Shown here: in pieces, positions 41,038 through 52,509 of the stretch
Layout: every line of letters begins with the position of its first letter
How positions within the stretch are numbered: position 1 is the first letter of the stretch
Source: Mycoplasma haemofelis str. Langford 1
GTDB lineage: Bacteria; Bacillota_I; Bacilli_A; Mycoplasmatales; Mycoplasmoidaceae
Assembly (NCBI RefSeq): GCF_000200735.1
Contig: NC_014970.1
Location: 620,001-684,000 of the forward strand
Length of the DNA: 64,000 nt
Direction: 5' to 3'
Notes under the pieces: model-generated
The model's input: only the letters and a program-made list of their open reading frames with translations
What the model was told of the DNA's origin: nothing
Databases searched by the model: none
Program-made: the position numbers and the translations under genes

Positions 41038-41688
41038 ATGAGTAAATTATTACTTCCAGCTCTAGGATTAGGGGGAGCTAGTGCAGCGGCTGCCGGCGGA
41101 TATGCTCTCTTTAGTGGAAGAGACAATCCTAGTCTTCCTCAAGAAGAGACTTTTAGAACCAAATATGCCAAAGCCATACTCCAAGATTCAGATAACTTAT
41201 GAGACTCCAAATTTACCAGTCTAGAACAAGGTAATCAACACACCCACCCAAAATTAGCACAGGCCAAAACCCAATCTTCTTCTAATAAAGAAACAGCCAA
41301 AGCTCTCCATAAGCAGGCCTGCCAAGAGATATACAATTCCAAAGTTGAAGGAACTACCTACTTAAGTGACTTCCAATCGTACTGCTCTAAGAACTTTAAA
41401 GATGCAATAATCTCCTCTAAGAAGTGGGTGACGGATGAGAATACTAAAAAAGAGAAATGAGATCCTAAATTGACCGCTTTGAAAACTCACGATACAAATC
41501 AGAAGGGGGAATTAGATGGTAGCCTAAGCTCTTTAAAGGAAACACTGTCTAAGGTTTCTAACAGCAGTTGAGAAGATAGTCATAGACAAAGTCTAAAGCA
41601 ATGATGTGATGAGTCTCGGAAAGCAATATTTATGGGCGAAGAAGATAAAAAATTTATTCAAGTAGGTCTTTACTGTATCGAGTCTTAG
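41038..41688 (+). CDS. Family L paralogue, 216 aa
   Basis: ATG directly after TAG. Helix PALGLGGASAAAAGGYALF. Marks: F-R-T-K-Y-A-K-A-I-L, KQACQEIYNSKV, F-Q-S-YCSKNFKDAI, W-V-T-D-E-N-T, LKQWCDESRKAIFMGE, L-YCIES. Counterpart of the gene at 12126. Confidence 0.93.
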
Positions 41689-41713
41689 TTATTTCTAACA
41701 ATAACTAACAGGG

Positions 41714-42250
41714 ATGGCTAGCCTACTAGGTCTAAAGAAGCCTGTACTCTTGGGCGGTCTTGGGTCACTATCTGGGGCAGGAATCTGATATGCAACTACT
41801 CCTAGTTCCAAGTCAGAAAGCAATGAAGCTTTGACTAATGTGGAGGTCTTGGAATCTATAAGAGAAGCTATAAATTCCAAGGATCCAACCCTAGAGAAAT
41901 GAGAATCCACTATCTTCCTAATTAAATCCAAAATAACTGTAGAGCAATTGCAAAAGACTGCCGGGGAGAGTCGTACGGTAATGGAAAATCAGTACATTAT
42001 TCCTGAGTTAAGTGATGAAGCAAAGTGGGGTGATATTAAAGGCGCACTCAGCTTACCTAAGCACAAAACCAAGGTGGGAGGAGAAAAGACCTTTAGCTCT
42101 ATAGAAGACGCCAAACGTTTCTGCTTAGAGCACTTACAATGGCAAGATAAGGAAATTAAACTCCTAGATCTAACAAACGAGAGTACAGTTGAGTCCTTAT
42201 GTATTTGAGATTCTAGAAAGAGCTCTGCCACTCAAAGGACAACTCATTAA
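41714..42250 (+). CDS. Family N paralogue, 178 aa
   Basis: ATG (MASLLGLKKPVLLGGLGSLS), the only N gene with ATG. Marks: GAGIWYATTP, VLESIREAINSKD, FLIKSKITVEQL, YIIPELSDEAKWGDI, AKRFCLEHLQWQDKE, ESLCIWDSRKS. It precedes an O gene, the place held by the ATC-start gene at 13366 in the first array. Confidence 0.92.
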
Positions 42251-42265
42251 TAATCCTCAATCTTT

Positions 42266-42868
42266 ATGAATAAATTAGCAGGCGCATCCTTGGCTGGAGC
42301 CGGAGCAGTGGGGACTTCTGGGTTGGGTGTCTATCTTATTAAAGATAAGCTTACCACTCCCTTTTCCCAAAGAATAGATACTAAGAAGAGAGTAATTCTA
42401 GATACCGATGGCAATACCCACAATTCCGTATGAACTCAAATAGTTGAAGAATATAAGCAGAAGGGAAACATTGACGGAATTCCCAAAGACTCAAGAGTTC
42501 AAGAGAATTTAAAGAAGTATTGCAAAGAAAATAAAGACGCACGCTCTAGTAGTGACGAGAAGTTCAAGCAATATCTAGATTACTGCACAAGGGAGAATCT
42601 CATGACTAGGCTCCCCACATCTCTTAGATCTTGAAATATCTCTAAAGATGAGTCTAAGTGAGCCTCTGCAGAATCCGATTACAATGCTCTTAATGGCAAT
42701 ACAGATGGCTTGCTAATCCCTAAAGATAACGGAAACATAGAAAAGAGGGAAGCAACCAAGCAAGATATCATGAAGTACTGTGAGTCAATATCCACCAAGC
42801 CATTTGTAAGTGCCACAGATGCGGATTACAAACGAGGGGAAAAGTGATGTCTTGTAACTGGTGGTTAA
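42266..42868 (+). CDS. Family O paralogue, 200 aa
   Basis: ATG start. Helix ASLAGAGAVGTSGLGVYLI. Marks: F-S-Q-R-I-D-T-K-K-R-V-I-L-D, L-K-K-YCKENKDARSSS, YCTRENLMTRL, DIMKYCESISTKPF, KRGEKWCLVTGG. In-frame reference for the 10-mer site in the gene at 19441: it has a single L-K-K-Y-C here. Confidence 0.92.
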
Positions 42869-43496
42869 TCCTCTTCTATTCAAGTCCGGAGTGGTTGCTT
42901 TGTCAGCAGGAAGTGCTGGTATAGTTGGCTGACAAATTAGCAATTACCTTAATCCAGAAGAAAAAACGGTTTCCTATCTCTCAAAGCAAAAAAGAGAAAG
43001 AGCTTCTTCTCCCACTGATTGGCAAAAGATTAAGACCTTTTATGGGTCTGCCGAATCATCAGAGCTAATCCCAAATCTTCCCAAAGAGAAAATTCAAGAA
43101 GAAGATGTTAAGAAGTGATGCAATACGGAGCTGAATAAGCCTCTTAAGGAACAAACTCAAGATAACTTAAAGCTTGTAGAAACTTGATGCGCCAAACCTA
43201 GAACTTTAAAGGAGCAAATAACAGCTTTAAATAAGACCGTTCTGGATGTAGATACTGGGGATAGCAACAATCAACATAAGGATAAATGAGATTCCAATAA
43301 AGAAGCTTACAAGGCGTCAGGAAATAAATTCAAGATTAAGAAGAAAGAGGACTCCAGCAACAACTGAGTTGATTTTGAAGTCGGCTCCATTACTGTCGAC
43401 ATAATGAAAGCATGATGCAAAGATAAGGTGGATAAGCAATACAAGCACTCAGAGGATTCATTATTCAATGCCTATCAAAATTGATGTTCTCAATAG
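42861..43496 (+). CDS. Family P paralogue, 211 aa, GTG start
   Basis: GTG overlaps the end of the O gene. MVNPLLFKSGVVALSAGSAG; helix GIVGWQISNYL. Marks: YLSKQKRERASS, VKKWCNTELNKPLKEQ, VETWCAKPRTLKEQI, W-V-D-F-E-V, MKAWCKDKVDKQYKHSED, QNWCSQ. Aligns throughout with the gene at 20062. Confidence 0.91.
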
Positions 43497-43499
43497 GTC

Positions 43500-44195
43500 A
43501 TGAGTAAGGCAATGTTGGCCGGATTGGGGGCGGCAGGAACAGGAGTTGGTGGCCTTTGCGTTTATCAATTAAGTGGGTCTGATGAAAGTACTAAGGAGAT
43601 AACAATCTCAATATCAGACCTATTCAAAGCATCTCAGAACAAAGTTCTATTAACCAAGACTTCTGATGCCAGCGATTGAAATAAAGCCTGAGTTAAATAT
43701 AGAGATGCCAACAAAGAAAGAGAGGCAGATGAATGGAATATTTCTGGATTCTCTGGAAAGAAAACGGAAGCTAATGCATTTCAAGAGTTCAAGGATGCAT
43801 GCGAAAGTAAGTACTCAATAAAGGTTAGAGGGGCTGGAGACAGCAATTATCGAAGAGTAGATGACTGATGTACCAGACCCAAGAAGATCTCTGAATTATT
43901 AGAGAGTGAAGGAGGAATAGAACTGATTCCTAAAGATGATTCGGATAACGATTGAACAGCTTCATGAAAGAAATATAGAGATGCACATAAAGAAGGGCAA
44001 ACCAACAATTATAAAAATGAAGATACTTGAAAGATAACCTCTTGAAGTACGGATAAAGCAAACGAAACTCTTTCAACAAACTTCAAGACTAAGTGTTTAG
44101 AACAAGTGAAGCAAGACGTGGTTAAAGGGAAGGAAGATAAGCTCTATGGAGAAGTTAAGAATTGATGTACTAGAGTAAAGAAGGTAACTGGATAG
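43500..44195 (+). CDS. Family G2 paralogue, 231 aa
   Basis: ATG 3 bp after TAG. Helix AGLGAAGTGVGGLCVYQL, with a Cys. Marks: SISDLFKASQNKVLLT, W-V-K-Y-R-D-A, F-Q-E-F-K-D-A-C, VDDWCTRPKKISELL, GGIELIPK, W-K-K-Y-R-D-A-H-K, VKNWCTRVKKVTG. Two full modules. Confidence 0.93.
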
Positions 44196-44210
44196 TTACC
44201 TACTTCAACG

Positions 44211-44831
44211 ATGGATTACAAAATGCTGTCGGCTGCCACGGGAGGTACTGCGGCCGCAGCGGGTGGAGGTGCATTGCTAGCACACAATCTTTCCTCCAAG
44301 GATGAACCCACTACTTCCAAAGTAACTATACGATCTAGACTCCAAGAGGCCGGTTACTCCTTGGATGTCGACGATGATGGGTGAAATGCTATATTTCAAG
44401 AACATAACAAGAGCGAACATGCAGCTAACACCAAGTTTTCCGCCACAGACTCACAGTCTTTAAAGACCAAGTGTTTTGAATACTTGGATGCAGAAGACGA
44501 CAATTCCAAGTATTCACTAGCCAAGAAGTGATGTGTAAAGCCCAACAAGATATCCGAATTCCTAAAAGCGCTAGGACTTACTGCTCTTAAAACTGCAGAG
44601 CCGGATGATAGCAATACAGACAAGAATAAATGAGTTACATTAGTGGGTACATACGGGAAGGATTCCAAAGAGAAGATTGTTGGATTTGAATTAAAGAATC
44701 CAGCAAGCAACGATCCTTGGAAGGAACTAAAGGATAAGTGTAAAGCTATGCTGGAGTTTCAGCCTTGAAATGATGATTATGAAATGGCCATGAAGAGCAC
44801 TAGGGTATGATGCGTATCTAATTCCGAATAA
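44211..44831 (+). CDS. Family Q paralogue, 206 aa
   Basis: ATG start. Helix LSAATGGTAAAAGGGALLA. Marks: TIRSRLQEAGYSLDV, W-N-A-I-F-Q-E-H-N-K, L-K-T-K-C-F-E-YLDAEDD, LAKKWCVKPNKISEFL, L-K-D-K-C, VWCVSNSE. TAATG overlap with the following L gene. Confidence 0.93.
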
Positions 44832-45478
44832 TGAGTAAATTATCACTTCCCATGTTGGGCCTTGGTGGCTTAGGGGCTGCCGGACTTGGAGGATATTCTC
44901 TCCTTAAGGGAAAGAATAATCCAGCACAGAAAGAGGAGACTTTTGGATTCCGATATTCAAAAGCCCTTTTAAGGAAAGAAAGCAATTTATGAGATTCCAA
45001 ATTTAACCTCCTTAAGGAAGGGACAGAACCTTCTCACCCTACTTTAAAAAGCGCAAGAACTAAAGCCACTTCTGGAGGCAATGACCAAGAAGCTAAAGAG
45101 CTACATAAGAAGGGATGTCAAGAAATATACGATTCCAATCTTAAGAACACATCCTACTTAAACGACTTCAAATCATATTGTGCCAAGAATTTAAAAGATG
45201 AAATGGGCAGCTCCAAGAAATGAATATCCGAAGGGGCGAGTGATACCACTAAGTGGAATGCTAAATTAAAAAGCTTACTAACCCATGACGAAGCAAAGAA
45301 TCACGTCCTAGACATCTCTCTTGCCTCCTTAAAGAAGACCTTAACCGGAGAAGACAGCACATGGGGAGACGAGAAAAGAAAGTCCCTCAAAGAGTGATGT
45401 GATGCCTCCCAAAAGGAAATATTTGAAGGTAAAGAGGATTCTAGATTCGTCCAAGCCGACCTTTATTGCATTGAATAA
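44831..45478 (+). CDS. Family L paralogue, 215 aa
   Basis: TAATG start. Helix PMLGLGGLGAAGLGGYSLL. Marks: F-G-F-R-Y-S-K-A-L-L, KKGCQEIYDSNL, F-K-S-YCAKNLKDEM, KWISEGASD, LKEWCDASQKEIFEGK, L-YCIE. The R gene that follows this position at 16529 and 22664 is missing; an S gene comes next. Confidence 0.93.
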
Positions 45479-45481
45479 TAG

Positions 45482-46114
45482 ATGAATCCTGCTCTATTAA
45501 AGTTCGGAGTTCCTGCAATGGGAGTGGCTGGATCCTCAGCCGTTGGATATGGGATATATTCTCACATATCTAAACAAGAGAAAACACTGAGGGATCTTCT
45601 GCACGAAGTTCCTTTAATAGTTGATTCGCAGTCAAAAAGTTGGGAAGCTGTTTTTGAAGATCTCAAGGCAGAAGATTCGGATTTAATACTCTCCCTAAGT
45701 TCAATAGACTCCACAATATCTAAAACATCTACGAATATACAAGCAGCACCCATTCTAAATAAATGATGTAATACATCTCTTAATAAGAAGATAGGAGTAT
45801 CTAATCGAGAGAAGCTCCTATCCCAAATTAGAAAATGGTGTGTGATACAGCCTGCAACTGTGTCTGAGAAATTAAAAAGCCAAGGACTTAATATGATCTC
45901 CGGAAACTGGAACACCAAGTATGACTCACTCAAGGACAGTATCTTTGCGGAGATAAAGGACAAAGTAAGCGACTTTACTCAAAAGACCGAATCCGATAAG
46001 GGCGGTAAAGCCCTTCAGGCATGATGCGAAGAGAAAGCTAAAGTAGGCACTCATACAGAAGGAGCTTCTCAAGTATTTAGGAACGTAAAGGATAGATGTA
46101 CCTCTGCCCAGTAG
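45482..46114 (+). CDS. Family S paralogue, 210 aa
   Basis: ATG start. Helix FGVPAMGVAGSSAVGYGIY. Marks: TLRDLLHEVPLIVDS, W-E-A-V-F-E-D-L-K, APILNKWCNTSL, RKWCVIQPATVSEKL, KGGKALQAWCEEK, VKDRCTSAQ. Near-parallel to the gene at 23912. Confidence 0.92.
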
Positions 46115-46115
46115 C

Positions 46116-46745
46116 ATGAGTTTGATGAAGATGGGTGCCGGAATGGTTGGCGCAACTGGAGCCGGAGCTTTAGGAGCCTATTACTCCGGAGTATTTTCCA
46201 CCAATGAAAACAGCATTAGATCGAAATTAATTAAGAACAAGTGAGTAGTACTTGAAGACTCTAAAGAAGATCATAAGAGTCGCTGGGGTACTTCCTTATC
46301 TAAATACAAGGGGAAGTACACCAATAAAGATTCATTAAGCGAAGACCAATTGAAAGGAATTTGTAAGGACTTATTAAATTCAGAAGACGATAAGAATTAC
46401 GAAGAAGCAAGAAGATATTGTGTCGTTCCTAGAACTATTTCCGAAAGACTATCAGATCTAGACTTCAAATTATTGAACATAACGACGGGTGCCAGCAACA
46501 ACGGGGATCAACAAAAATGAACTGACATAGTAAACAAATACAAGGCCAAAGGAACCGACACTAAGGAATTGGACGACTTGAAAGCCAATTCCCTTACTAC
46601 CGAGAATACCAATTGATCTACCTTAAAGGACAAGTGTAAATCCGTTTCCGAAAAAGACCATTGATCAGAAAAGTATGACTTGTTGGTAGAGAATTCAAAG
46701 ACTTGATGTACTCTACAAGGATTCGATAACTTATCAAATGTCTAA
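46116..46745 (+). CDS. Family B paralogue, 209 aa
   Basis: ATG (MSLMKMGAGMVGATGAGALG). Marks: W-G-T-S-L-S-K-Y-K-G-K-Y, L-K-G-I-C-K-D-LLN, RRYCVVPRTISERL, W-T-D-I-V-N-K-Y-K, DHW, TWCTLQGFDNLSNV. The stop lies 5 bp inside the next gene. Pairs with the S gene in front, as at 24554. Confidence 0.92.
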
Positions 46746-47361
46746 AACAGCACTTCTTTCCTTGGCGGGGGCTGGTGGAGCAGTTGGAACTGCTGCCGGA
46801 GCCTATCACTTAGGAGCCTTCTCCTCCAATAAACCAACCATATCAGATCGACTGCAAAAAGAGAAATATAAACCCCTTAAGGATGGCGATTCTCATTGAA
46901 CTAAGTCTTTAGAGGAATATAAAAAGAATCACTCGGGGAAGGATTCTTACACAGTTCAAGGGTTAAAGGACTTGTGTAAGAGCCTTCTGGGAAAGGGAGA
47001 ATCCGAGAATAATAGTTATAGTGAGGCCAAGAGGTACTGTGTATCCCTTAAGAAGGTATCAGAACGACTTGAAGATCTAGGGTTCAAGTTATTAGATATC
47101 ACTACAACTAGCTCTGATAGCAATCCTAACAAGGATCAATGAACTGCCTTAGCTAAGAAGTACAAGACAGAAGGAGTTAATTCTAAAGTGTTGGATGATT
47201 TAGAAGCCAGCACCGTTGGTGATAATGGAACCAATTGATCCAAACTGCAAGAGAAGTGCAAGGCAGTGTTTGACAAGACACATTGAGAAGAGAAGTATGA
47301 GTCTCTAGTTAAGAATTCCGAGACTTGATGTACCCTTCAGGGATTTAACGGCATTTCTTAA
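46738..47361 (+). CDS. Family B paralogue, 207 aa
   Basis: ATG overlaps the previous gene by 8 bp. Helix SLAGAGGAVGTAAGAYHLGAF. Marks: RLQKEKYKPL, W-T-K-S-L-E-E-Y-K-K-N-H, L-K-D-L-C-K-S-LL, KRYCVSLKKVSERL (VSLKK in place of VVPRK), W-T-A-L-A-K-K-Y-K, THW, TWCTLQGFNGIS. Last gene of the second mixed array. Confidence 0.92.
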
Positions 47362-47366
47362 TAGAA

Positions 47367-47963
47367 ATGTCTAAACTGTTAGCGTTATCCGTCACTGGAG
47401 GAACCATAGGCATTGGAGGTTTTGGTGCCTATAACTTTAGATCATCTCCCAACAGCGTAAGATACATCAAGGACAGATTAGAAGAATCTCAATATACCCC
47501 ACTTAAACTCACCGGAAACAGACATAAGTCTTACTGAAATAGATCTCTACAAGAGTACAGGAAGAAGCATCCTTCGTTGGATGTGGAAGGTCTTAAAGCA
47601 CTTTGCAGACAGGCTTTTTATAGCGAATATCAAGATGATGATAGTTACGCAACAGCCAGAAGGTATTGCGTAATTCCAAGGAAGATATCCGAGAGAATAA
47701 AAGATCTAGGCATTAACTTCCTAGACATGAAAGGAAATACAGATGAGAGGGAGTGACAATGATTAGCTTTTGAATATAGCTATATTGGAGAGGGAAAAAG
47801 GAAGCTAGGTACATTAGAAAAGAGCTCCACCAAAGACTATAAAAACAATTGAACCCTCTTAAGAGAAGCCTGCAAGAAGGAGCTAACTAAAGATCATTGA
47901 ACTCCAAACTATTATTCCGTATTGGAAAGAGTACAAAGGTGATGTGTAGCTTTACCCAATTAA
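47367..47963 (+). CDS. Diverged family B paralogue, 198 aa
   Basis: ATG start. Helix LSVTGGTIGIGGFGAYNF. Marks: YIKDRLEESQYTPL, W-N-R-S-L-Q-E-Y-R-K-K-H, L-K-A-L-C-R-Q-AF, RRYCVIPRKISERI, a double TGA W-Q-W, W-T-L-L-R-E-A-C, DHW, QRWCVALPN. More Arg/Tyr-rich than other B genes, and the CTEEGF end is lost. Confidence 0.9.
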
Positions 47964-48584
47964 ATGTCTAAATTCATAGTTCCATCTTTGGCTGGGCTGG
48001 GAGGAGCAGCCGGAATTGGAGGAGGACTTTATTTAATGAATGGAAACTCCCAGACTCCCAATAAGTCAGAAGACAAGACCATTCGATCCAAATTAAAGAA
48101 AGCAGGGTTTGATATTCTTGACACCAATGGAAGCGCTCATTGAGGAGATCTAAAAACTCAGTACAATAAAGCCAAACAAACGGCCTCCAAGATATTTGAT
48201 ACTGGAGATAAGGACGTAACAGAGGACGAACTTAAAGGGCTTTGTAAGGTAGCTTTAGATAAGGGCGAAGAAGACGCTTCCTATGAGAAGGCTAAGAGAT
48301 GATGTGTAGTTCCTGTTTCCGTAACTGCACATCTAAATAAATGGGGATTAAAAGCTATTTCAACAGAGAAATCTGGCGATACGCAGCAAACCAAGTGAAC
48401 AGAATTAGCATCCAAATACGGAACGGGAGAAAATAAGATAAAGGATGTTGCTACCTTAACTGGCAGTAACACGTGAGAAACTCTTAGGGATAAGTGCAAA
48501 GAAATTGGGGAGAAGAAGAACTATGAAGATGACTTTGATGCCCATTTGCTACCCTTTCAAGGCTGATGCTCCACTAAGAACTAA
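47964..48584 (+). CDS. Family A paralogue, 206 aa
   Basis: ATG directly after TAA. Helix PSLAGLGGAAGIGGGLYLM. Marks: TIRSKLKKAGFDIL, W-G-D-L-K-T-Q-Y-N, L-K-G-L-C-K-V-AL, KRWCVVPVSVTAHLNKW, KKNYEDDFDAHL, GWCSTKN. The region before the last WC (LPFQG) departs from the usual S-S-K. Confidence 0.93.
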
Positions 48585-49226
48585 ATGTCTAAAGCTACTG
48601 TGGCCACAATGGCAGGACTTGGCAGTGCCGGCTTAGGAGGAGGTATCTATCTCGCTAGTGGAAATAACAATCCAGAAGTAGTAAAGGAGACAATCAAATC
48701 CAAATTACTGAAAGATAAATACGTTCCACTTAATGCTGATGAATCTAATCACACATCTCACTGAACCGCATCTCTAGAGAAATACAATAACTCTAGAAGT
48801 GGGCAAACTGCCTATACCCAAGAGCAGTTAAGAGAGCTATGTGAAGGTCTCTTTAAGAAAGAGGAAATTGGTAGTGATGATTACAACGTTGCCAAAAAGT
48901 ATTGCGTAATTCCCCAAAAGATCTCCGAGAGACTTAAAGCCCTTTCATTCAAGGCAATTGATACTACAGGATCAGATTCCGCTACCACTGAGAAATGGAA
49001 AAAGTTATCTAAAGCATACAAAAGCCAAGGGTCAGGAAATAAGCAGCTTGATAATTTAGCCAATTCTGGGGTTGACGATCAGGACGGTTCAGCTCTTAAG
49101 AATAAGTGCAAAGATGTCTTCGATAAAGAGCACTGAGATCAACACTACGACACCCTACTAGAGAGATCTAAGATTTGATGCACGGAAGAGGGTTTATCGA
49201 ATCTTCCCGATGGGGTAGGGGCATAA
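48585..49226 (+). CDS. Family B paralogue, 213 aa
   Basis: ATG directly after TAA. Helix ATMAGLGSAGLGGGIYLA. Marks: TIKSKLLKDKYVPL, W-T-A-S-L-E-K-Y-N, L-R-E-L-C-E-G-LF, KKYCVIPQKISERL, W-K-K-L-S-K-A-Y-K, EHW, IWCTEEGLSNLPDGVGA. Confidence 0.93.
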
Positions 49227-49236
49227 CGAGATAACA

Positions 49237-49860
49237 ATGTCAAAGGTTTTTATGGCATCCATGGCGGGTTTGGGAACTGCCGCCGCAGGGGGTGGATTTT
49301 ATCTTTTAAAAGATGATTTAAAGAGTTCTCCCGCCAAGGCCACTATTAGAGATAAATTAAAAGAAGAAAGGTTTGAAATTCTGGATTCTAACTCTCCATC
49401 TTGGGAAAGCATAAGAACTCAATATAACTCCTCTAGGAGCACTAGCTCTAAAGCCTTTCTGACCCACAGCAAAGATATAGAGGTGGGGGAATTAAAGAAG
49501 TTGTGTGAGGATAACTTGAGCAAGGATGAATTCGATCCCTCACTTTATTCAAAAGTCAAAAGATGATGCATCACTCCCGTCACAGTTTCGAAGCACTTAG
49601 AGAAGTGAAGTATGACCTCCTTGCCCACAGACAACACCAAAAATAGCAAACAGACAGAGTGGACTAAACTGGCCGAGAAATATGATTCTGCCACTAACAA
49701 AATATCTGGACTTGCCACTTTAGAGACCAAGAAGTGGGAGAATTTGGCCTCCAAATGTAAAGAGATCGGGGACAAGAAGAATCACGATGACGATTTTGAT
49801 TCTTCTGTGGAATCTTATAAGGTCTGATGTACAGAGGAAGGGGTTAAGTCTCTTAATTAA
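49237..49860 (+). CDS. Family A paralogue, 207 aa
   Basis: ATG start. Helix ASMAGLGTAAAGGGFYLL. Marks: TIRDKLKEERFEIL, W-E-S-I-R-T-Q-Y-N, L-K-K-L-C-E-D-NLS, KRWCITPVTVSKHLEKW, KKNHDDDFDSSVESY, VWCTEEGVKSLN. Note H for Y in the NYDDDFD motif. Confidence 0.93.
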
Positions 49861-49862
49861 TA

Positions 49863-50507
49863 ATGTCTAAGTTGGCAATGGCGTCCGTGGCTGGAGTTGG
49901 GAGCGTAGCGGGAGTAAGCGGAGGAGCTTATCTATTAACTAGGAATTCTTCCAATGCTCTTGAAATCGAAAAATCAAAGACCCTTAGAACAAGGCTAGAG
50001 TCTGAGAATTACACCCCATTGGATGTAGATAATGTTTCACACAAGACTCATTGGGATACTTCTTTAACTAAGTACAAGGTTCAATACACCAGCAAGAATA
50101 CATGAAATGACTCTCAACTTAAAGAAAGATGTTCGGAGTTATTCAATAAAGAAATTATTTCAGATGGCGATTATACCGAAGCACGAAAGTATTGCGTAGT
50201 TCCTAGAGATATCTCCGGAAGACTTAATGATACGGGATTTCACCCCTTAAGCACTGAAGAATCGCAAGAATCTACCAAATGAACAAAATTATCCGAGGAA
50301 TATAAGAAGGGCGGAGACGGCTTTAAAAAGTTGGGAGATCTAGAGCATAATAAGGCTTCGGAGCCCAGTTCATCTGCCTTAAGAGAGAAATGCAAAGAGG
50401 TACTAAAGAAAGATCACTGAGACGCGGACTATGACTCCCTACTAGAAAGCTCAACAGTTTGATGTACTGAGGAAGGGTTTAACAAGTTGCCTATCGGAAA
50501 TGCCTAA
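49863..50507 (+). CDS. Family B paralogue, 214 aa
   Basis: ATG start in TAATAATG. Helix ASVAGVGSVAGVSGGAYLL. Marks: TLRTRLESENYTPL, W-D-T-S-L-T-K-Y-K, L-K-E-R-C-S-E-LFN, RKYCVVPRDISGRL, W-T-K-L-S-E-E-Y-K-K, DHW, VWCTEEGFNKLPIGNA. The stop overlaps the following T gene. Confidence 0.93.
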
Positions 50508-51123
50508 GCCAAAATGGGCAATGGCATCTGGTGCTGGGCTTTGTGGAGCTGCGGGAGTAGGTTGTGGTGCTTATTTTCTTTCCGAGAATTTAAATAGCCA
50601 TGTTGATACCACTGTCCTAACATCAAAAAATAAAACCATTAAAGCCCACCTACAAGGGGATGGATTTGAGGTTCTAGATGTAAACAAACACCATGACCAT
50701 TGAACCACTTTGACTCAAAAATACAAAGAGCTTAGTGGTAAATTGGATGGGGATGATTCCAATATAGATGAATCTAAGTTGAAAGGCTTATGTCAAGAAG
50801 CTTTAGAGAAGGATTATGCGGAGGGATCTACTTATGATCAAGCTATAAAGTGATGCATTGTTCCCGTCACGATAACTAGTCATTTGCAGAAGGGAGGATA
50901 TACTGCTTTCACAACAGATATCTTAAATAAGCCACAGCACAAGTGAGTAGTTGACACCTATGATAATGGTTGGGATAAGATATCGAGCTTAGATGCAATT
51001 AGTAAAGATGCTTCTAAGCTAATATCTGAATGCACTAAAGTGGGAGGCAAGCATAACTACGAGAAGGACTTTTACCGTGACTTTGTGTCCATTAGACAAT
51101 GATGCTTCACGCAGTATCCATAG
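50500..51123 (+). CDS. Family T paralogue, 207 aa
   Basis: ATG overlaps the previous gene. N-terminus MPKPKWAMASGAGLCGAAGV-G-C-G with two Cys in the helix, then SENLNSHVDTTVL, IKAHLQGDGFEVL, W-T-T-L-T-Q-K-Y-K, L-K-G-L-C-Q-EAL, IKWCIVPVTITSHL, W-V-V-D-T-Y-D-N-G, RQWCFTQYP. Family T is found only between 50500 and 56905. Confidence 0.92.
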
Positions 51124-51138
51124 TGCTTTGGACTAGTT

Positions 51139-51789
51139 GTGTCTAAATTAACATATGCTTCTTTAGCTGGGGTGGGAGCTTTAGGGACAAGTGGTTTGGG
51201 GATGTATCATCTCTATTCCGGAGAATCTAAACTTGAAACACAGACTAAAGAGGAAGTAACTGTTGAAGTTAAAAATCTGGGATCAAAATTAACTTCCGAG
51301 AATTTCACAATCCTAAGTGATTCCCCCGAGAATAATCATCATTGAGCTACTATAAAAGAGGAATACGACAAGATTAAATCAGAACCCAGTAAGTCTCTCA
51401 ATCCAACCGCTGAAGAAGTAACAGTATCAACGCTCCAAGCTCTTTGCAAAGACCGTTTAGAGCAGGATCGTGAAGATCTGTATGTAAAGGTAAAACGATG
51501 ATGCGTTGTTCCTACAAAGGTCTCTGAACATTTAGCGAATCTTAAATTAACTCCCCTATCTACAACGGATGGTGATGAATCACATAAGGGCGATTGGGAA
51601 GCTTTATCTACTGCATATATCAGTGCAGAATCAGATGAGAGGATTCCCGAATTAATAATTCCAAATTCGTCGGAATGGAAACAGCTTCAAAAGAAGTGTA
51701 AAGATATTTCTGAGAAGAAGAGCTATGAGGACGATTTTGACTTCTATCTGAATGCTTCCATTTCGTGATGTACTAAGAAATCCCAATAG
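51139..51789 (+). CDS. Family A paralogue (YHLYSGES subtype), 216 aa, GTG start
   Basis: GTG-TCT-AAA; the copies at 53757 and 55641 have ATG at this place. Helix YASLAGVGALGTSGLGMYHLYSG, then a long linker with EVTVEVKNLGSKL, FTILSDSPEN, W-A-T-I-K-E-E-Y-D, L-Q-A-L-C-K-D, KRWCVVPTKVSEHL, KKSYEDDFDFYL, SWCTKKSQ. Confidence 0.91.
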
Positions 51790-51869
51790 CAAAGATCCAT
51801 CTCCCTTTTACCTACTAAAAATATTTTTTTAAGAAAGAGAAAGTACTAGCTTCGCCATCCACTTTCTGA
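51790..51869 (+). other. 80-bp AT-rich gap inside the A/B/T array
   Basis: The widest gap in this run of plus genes. It contains AAAAATATTTTTTT (51827-51840), which could act as a weak terminator or an A/T promoter element; neither is certain. Confidence 0.3.
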
Positions 51870-52508
51870 ATGTCAAAAGCTTTTGCTGCTTCACTAGCGG
51901 GACTGGGGACTGCCGCTACTGGAGGAGGTATTTATCTTGCAAGCAAGAATCTCCCCTCTTCCGAAGAAAAGAATACCATTCTCCTTAAGCTACAGAACGA
52001 TAGATATACCCTTTTAAAATCGAACGATTCAAATCATCAGGATCATTGAAAAACTTCCAAGGAGAAATACATATCTTCCCACAGCGATAAAAGTTCCTAC
52101 ACAGAAAAGGACTTAAAGGATCTTTGTACCTCTCTTCTTGGAAAGAAAGATAGCGAATTGGAAGCTTATAACGAAGCGAGGAAGTACTGTGTAGTTCCCA
52201 ATACCATCTCCCAAAGACTGACTGCTTTAGGTCTTAGACCTCTGAAGACAGGAGAGAGTGAGGATACAGAGAAATGGAAGAAGTTATCGGTTGAATACAA
52301 GAAGGGTGGGGAGAATTTTAAGAAGCTAAATGATCTGGAGCACAGCACCATAAACGATGAAACCACCACTGGACAATCTCTTAGGAATAAATGTAAGGAT
52401 GTGTTTGCCAAAGATCACTGAATCGAAAACTACGACACTCTATTAGATAGTTCCAAGGATTGATGCACAGAAGAAGGGGTTAGCAGGATAACTCCTGCCG
52501 CAAAATAA
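51870..52508 (+). CDS. Family B paralogue, 212 aa
   Basis: ATG start. Helix ASLAGLGTAATGGGIYLA. Marks: TILLKLQNDRYTLL, HQDHW-K-T-S, L-K-D-L-C-T-S-LL, RKYCVVPNTISQRL, W-K-K-L-S-V-E-Y-K-K, DHW, DWCTEEGVSRITPAAK. Confidence 0.93.
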
Positions 52509-52509
52509 G

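Noticed and set aside
45562..45963. 133-codon minus-strand ORF opposite the family S gene
   Set aside because: Its composition mirrors the Lys/Ser-rich sense strand, it has no family features, and the plus frame is well conserved.
51827..51840. Intrinsic terminator at the AAAAATATTTTTTT tract
   Set aside because: No GC-rich stem precedes the T-run; too weak to call.
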